Shown here: positions 6,482 to 8,891 of the stretch, piece after piece
Numbering within the stretch: the first letter of the stretch is position 1
Layout of the letters: every line of letters begins with the position of its first letter
NCBI GenBank assembly: GCA_964646035.1
Contig: CAZYDJ010000114.1
Span: forward strand, 1-8,891
Length of the DNA: 8,891 bases
From: CAYLMM01 sp964646035
GTDB taxonomy: Bacteria; Krumholzibacteriota; Krumholzibacteriia; LZORAL124-64-63
Direction of reading: 5' to 3'
Notes under the pieces: model-generated
What the model was told of the DNA's origin: nothing
The model's input: only the letters and a program-made list of their open reading frames with translations
Databases searched by the model: none
Translations under genes and position numbers: made by a program

Positions 6482-7332
6482 AGACGATTCGCAACCGCCG
6501 CGGGTTTTTCCAGTCGCAGCTGATCCCGGCCCTGCTGCTGGCCGTCATCTGTTTCGGGGCCACTGCGGCCCTCGCCGCCGACAGTCTCGAGGAATGGGCC
6601 CGGGTCCGCGCCTCGCTGCGCTATCGTCTGGACGTGGACTTCCTCTACGACCACCTCAGCCCGAACGCCGACTACGGCGACTGGCACACGGCCACGGCCA
6701 CCCTTTACGTCAAGGTGCTGCCGCGGATCACGCCGTTCATCCAGACCGGATTGTTCGAGCGCGAGGATTCGGACGGCGGCCTGACCGTCGGGGCCTACAC
6801 CGACTGGGTGCCGGGTCTGCTCTACACGTACACCGCCTACACCACCAGCGGCTCGTCCGAGTACCTGTTCAATCACCGCTTCGACCACCACTTCTACCTG
6901 AACACAGGTCCGCTGACCATGGTCGTCGGCGGGGGATACGCCGAGGACCATCGCGACCACCAGGATTGGTACTGGACCGTCGGCCCCCGCGTCTGGCGCG
7001 GCCGTTTCATCGGCGAGTACCGCGTGACGCGATACCAGAGCGATCCCGGCGCCGAGAATTCCTGGAGTCATCTGGTGAGCCTGGGGTTGGGCGCGGAAGG
7101 CCGCTCATGGCTGTTCCTGACCGCCTCGGTCGGCGAAGAAGCCTACGTCTCGACAGTTGTCGCGCCGCCGCAGAGGGTTCATCACGATTATTACGAGTTG
7201 GGACTCAGCTACCAGCGCTGGCTGACGCCGCGCATGGGCCTCAAGGGCCAGGTCGGATGGCTGGATCTCGGCGATGACGGCGACGGCTACGAGAAGCTGG
7301 GATTGGGAGCCGGGTTCTTCCTCGAGTTCTGA
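6478..7332 (+). CDS. Small outer-membrane beta-barrel protein, possibly YaiO-like
   Basis: This is a 284-residue protein with a GTG start that overlaps the upstream stop as GTGA; GAGAGAGGG lies 8 nt before. A long basic leader and hydrophobic core end in ATAALAA, predicting signal peptidase I cleavage near residues 33-34. The mature chain alternates short polar turns with strands rich in Tyr, Trp and Gly and ends in GAGFFLEF; a terminal Phe is the usual signal for outer-membrane barrel assembly. The length allows roughly 10-14 strands, far smaller than the TPR-plus-porin exporters PgaA or BcsC. The style (Arg/Tyr/Trp-bearing strands, late GLSYQRWLTP) recalls the YaiO family, which in E. coli lies near a GT2 gene and a deacetylase gene; this is recognition by eye and not certain. 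As the last operon gene it is the candidate outer-membrane exit or anchor for the polymer. Confidence 0.78.
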   Translation: MKTIRNRRGFFQSQLIPALLLAVICFGATAALAADSLEEWARVRASLRYRLDVDFLYDHLSPNADYGDWHTATATLYVKVLPRITPFIQTGLFEREDSDGGLTVGAYTDWVPGLLYTYTAYTTSGSSEYLFNHRFDHHFYLNTGPLTMVVGGGYAEDHRDHQDWYWTVGPRVWRGRFIGEYRVTRYQSDPGAENSWSHLVSLGLGAEGRSWLFLTASVGEEAYVSTVVAPPQRVHHDYYELGLSYQRWLTPRMGLKGQVGWLDLGDDGDGYEKLGLGAGFFLEF

Positions 7333-8474
7333 TCCCGCCGTGAAGTGACGTCCAGGAAATTCCGGCAGATGTCGATGATCCGGTCGCAGGCTTTGCCGTC
7401 CCCGTAGGGATTGGCGGCCTTGGCCATGGCGTCGCGGGCCGAGCCGTCGACCAGCAGCCGGGTCACCGCCGCGATGATCGAATCCTCCGCGGATCCCACC
7501 AATCGCACCGTACCCGCATCGACGCCCTCGGGGCGCTCGGTCGTCTCGCGCATCACCAGGACCGGCTTGCCCAGCGCCGGGGCCTCTTCCTGGACGCCGC
7601 CGGAGTCGGTCAGCACCAGGGTCGCCCGGTCCATCATCCGCACGAACGGCAGATAAGGCAGCGGATCCAGCAGATGGATGTTTTCGCGGCTGGAGAGCAG
7701 CTCGCCCACCGGACCGCGGACGTGGGGGTTCATGTGGACGGGGTAGACGAAGCGCACGTTGGGGAAATCATCGGCCAGACGCCGGATGGCGCGGCAGATC
7801 GAACGCATCCCATCACCGAAATTCTCGCGGCGATGACCCGTGATCAGCACCAGCGGCAGCCGGTTGCGGCGGTTGAAGAGGTCGTCGGGCAGACCGGGAA
7901 TCGCCGGCGGGTCCTGTCTGATCCGCTCGAGGGCGATGTGCAGGGCGTCGATCACCGTGTTGCCGGTAACGTGGATCCGGCCGGAAGGGATGCCCTCGTC
8001 CCGCAGGTTGTCGGCCGCCCATTCGGTCGGGGCGAAGTGGACGTCGGCGATGCGGGAGGTCAACACCCGGTTGATCTCTTCCGGGAAAGGCGAACGCTTG
8101 CGCCAGGTGCGCAGGCCGGCCTCGACGTGCCCCACCGGTATGTTGCGGTAGAACGCGGCCAGCGCGGCGCAGAGGACGGTCGTGGTGTCGCCCTGGACGA
8201 TCACCATGTCGGGTTTATCGATCTCGAGATAGGAATCGATGGCGGCGACGGCGCGGGAAGTCAGTCCAGCGAGGGTCTGATCGGGAATCATCAGATCCAG
8301 GTCGGCGTCCGGCGACACGTCGAAGACGTCGAGCACCTGGTCGAGCATGGACCGGTGCTGCGCGGTGACGCAGACGCGCGGCTCGAAGTCGGGATCCTCG
8401 CGCATGGCCATGGCCAGCGGACAAAGCTTGATCGCCTCGGGCCTGGTTCCGAAGATCAGTGCTGTCTTGATCAT
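7287..8474 (-). CDS. wecB: UDP-N-acetylglucosamine 2-epimerase, non-hydrolysing
   Basis: This is a complete 395-residue cytosolic enzyme interconverting UDP-GlcNAc and UDP-ManNAc, a precursor for ManNAc-containing surface glycans. Family landmarks run the full length: FGTRPEAIKL at 8-17, VQGDTTTVLCAALAA at 93-107, GHVEAGLRT at 115-123, PFPEEINR at 129-136, VTGNTVIDAL at 169-178, ITGHRRENFG at 211-220 and DSGGVQEEAPALGKPVLV at 290-307. D96, E118, E132 and H214 match the E. coli WecB catalytic residues Asp95, Glu117, Glu131 and His213. The ATG has GAAAGGA upstream on its strand. About 20 residues at the C-terminus (from TSRRDQN) exceed the usual family length, and the last 15 or so codons overlap the end of the barrel gene. 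It could feed the neighbouring synthase or a separate O-antigen or capsule pathway; the opposite strand means it is not in that operon. Confidence 0.96.
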   Translation of the reverse strand: MIKTALIFGTRPEAIKLCPLAMAMREDPDFEPRVCVTAQHRSMLDQVLDVFDVSPDADLDLMIPDQTLAGLTSRAVAAIDSYLEIDKPDMVIVQGDTTTVLCAALAAFYRNIPVGHVEAGLRTWRKRSPFPEEINRVLTSRIADVHFAPTEWAADNLRDEGIPSGRIHVTGNTVIDALHIALERIRQDPPAIPGLPDDLFNRRNRLPLVLITGHRRENFGDGMRSICRAIRRLADDFPNVRFVYPVHMNPHVRGPVGELLSSRENIHLLDPLPYLPFVRMMDRATLVLTDSGGVQEEAPALGKPVLVMRETTERPEGVDAGTVRLVGSAEDSIIAAVTRLLVDGSARDAMAKAANPYGDGKACDRIIDICRNFLDVTSRRDQNSRKNPAPNPSFS

Positions 8475-8514
8475 CGATTCCTTTCAAGGGGAGAGTGTCG
8501 GCCGGCGGGTCCGG

Positions 8515-8543
8515 TTGACCTGCGTCGGGGCCGGGATTAATAT
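8515..8543 (+). promoter_or_regulatory. Sigma-70-type promoter for alaS
   Basis: TTGACC at 8515-8520 and TAATAT at 8538-8543 are separated by exactly 17 nt, close to the consensus TTGACA-17-TATAAT. This is the best promoter match noticed in the window. Transcription would start near 8550, leaving a leader of about 83 nt before alaS. No comparable promoter was found for the divergent epimerase gene. Confidence 0.7.
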
Positions 8544-8546
8544 GGC

Positions 8547-8574
8547 CCTTCGACGCGGATCCTGCCCGCGAAGG
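8547..8574 (+). promoter_or_regulatory. Hairpin / inverted repeat at the predicted alaS transcription start
   Basis: CCTTCG at 8547-8552 is the reverse complement of CGAAGG at 8569-8574. Alternatively, CGCGG at 8554-8558 pairs with CCGCG at 8566-8570 around a 7-nt loop, extended by CCTT pairing with AAGG. The repeat sits over the expected start site. In E. coli, AlaRS represses its own gene by binding a palindrome flanking the start site, so an operator is conceivable. It may equally be a 5' leader stem or a chance GC-rich repeat. Confidence 0.35.
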
Positions 8575-8632
8575 CGTTCTCCTCCTGAATCGTCAATCTA
8601 GCCGAAACCTTGACCTGGGAAAAGGTGAAGAC

Positions 8633-8891
8633 TTGAAAGCCAAAGAGATTCGCGCCCGCTTCCTCGATTTTTTCGCCCAGCGCGGGCACGCGGTGGTCGA
8701 ATCGTCGCTGCTGGTGCCCGACAACGATCCCACCCTCATCTTCACCAACGCGGGCATGAACCAGTTCAAGGCGGTTTTCCTGGGCATGGAGAAGCGCGAC
8801 TACGTGCGGGCCGCATCCTGCCAGAAATGCATGCGAGTCAGCGGCAAGCACAACGATCTCGAGGAGGTCGGCCGCGACGCCCGCCACCACA
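8633..8891 (+). CDS. alaS: Alanyl-tRNA synthetase, N-terminal fragment cut by the window edge
   Basis: The first 86 codons of a class II aminoacyl-tRNA synthetase that charges tRNA-Ala in the cytosol. The sequence aligns by eye with E. coli AlaRS from its start: IRARFLDFFAQRGH at 6-19, VPDNDPTLIFTNAGMNQFK at 28-46, and GKHNDLEEVG at 72-81, which belongs to the ATP and amino acid binding region. The full protein should be near 880 residues, so most lies beyond 8891. The TTG start at 8633 is preceded by AAAGGTGA at 8621-8628 and fits the family N-terminus; no ATG or GTG fits better. It is divergent from wecB across a 158-bp gap. Confidence 0.97.
   Translation, partial: MKAKEIRARFLDFFAQRGHAVVESSLLVPDNDPTLIFTNAGMNQFKAVFLGMEKRDYVRAASCQKCMRVSGKHNDLEEVGRDARHH

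Noticed and set aside
7325..7365. Rho-independent terminator between the convergent genes, including the small palindrome GGAAATTCC.
   Set aside because: No stable GC stem followed by a T run on either strand, and the genes overlap.
8515..8617. TTGACCTG occurs twice, at 8515-8522 and 8610-8617.
   Set aside because: An 8-nt repeat without further similarity; the second copy has no -10 partner and lies just before the ribosome binding site.
8544..8632. T-box or other riboswitch in the alaS leader.
   Set aside because: The leader is only about 80 nt, with no recognisable T-box sequence, no specifier stem and no terminator.

Overview
The window is GC-rich bacterial DNA with dense, mostly overlapping genes. 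A lipoprotein signal, an outer-membrane-type beta barrel ending in Phe, and a periplasmic deacetylase point to a Gram-negative (diderm) organism. Three genes start with TTG or GTG. No gene fixes the phylum. The combination would fit a GC-rich proteobacterium of the former delta group or one of the uncultivated FCB-type phyla, but that is a guess.

Layout. (1) 49-438 (+): a YjbQ/UPF0047 family protein, an ordinary housekeeping-type gene. (2) 439-531: a short gap with a conspicuous AT-rich patch, the only place a promoter for the next operon could sit within the window. (3) 532-7332 (+): six genes in which every junction overlaps (13, 4, 19, 32 and 4 nt), so almost certainly one translationally coupled operon. 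In order they encode a 6-TM membrane protein of unknown family; a membrane-embedded processive family 2 glycosyltransferase of the PgaC/IcaA/NodC kind; a two-TM protein carrying a large bactofilin-like beta-helix; a periplasmic protein with an amidotransferase-like N-terminal half and a NodB/CE4-like deacetylase half; a lipoprotein that looks like a six-hairpin (alpha/alpha) glycan-active enzyme; and a small outer-membrane beta barrel, possibly YaiO-like. (4) 7287-8474 (-): a complete non-hydrolysing UDP-GlcNAc 2-epimerase (wecB type), convergent with the operon and overlapping its last gene by 46 bp. (5) 8475-8632: the divergent gap, with a near-consensus sigma-70 promoter and a hairpin at the predicted start site. 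(6) 8633-8891 (+): the 5' end of alaS, cut by the window edge.

How it may work together. The operon has the logic of a synthase-dependent exopolysaccharide secretion system such as Pga, Ica, cellulose or Pel. The GT2 would polymerise and extrude a glycan through the inner membrane. The deacetylase would modify it in the periplasm, the lipoprotein would trim or edit it, and the barrel would sit in the outer membrane. The parts list differs from the named systems: there is no PgaA-type TPR porin, no visible PilZ, GGDEF or other c-di-GMP receptor, and there is a dedicated membrane-anchored bactofilin-like protein that could position the machine or scaffold it into a polymer. A deacetylase suggests an N-acetylated amino sugar polymer, and the neighbouring epimerase (UDP-GlcNAc to UDP-ManNAc) is compatible with this although it is on the other strand. 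This is the part of the window most likely to be an undescribed system. The assignments come from reading motifs, not from database searches.
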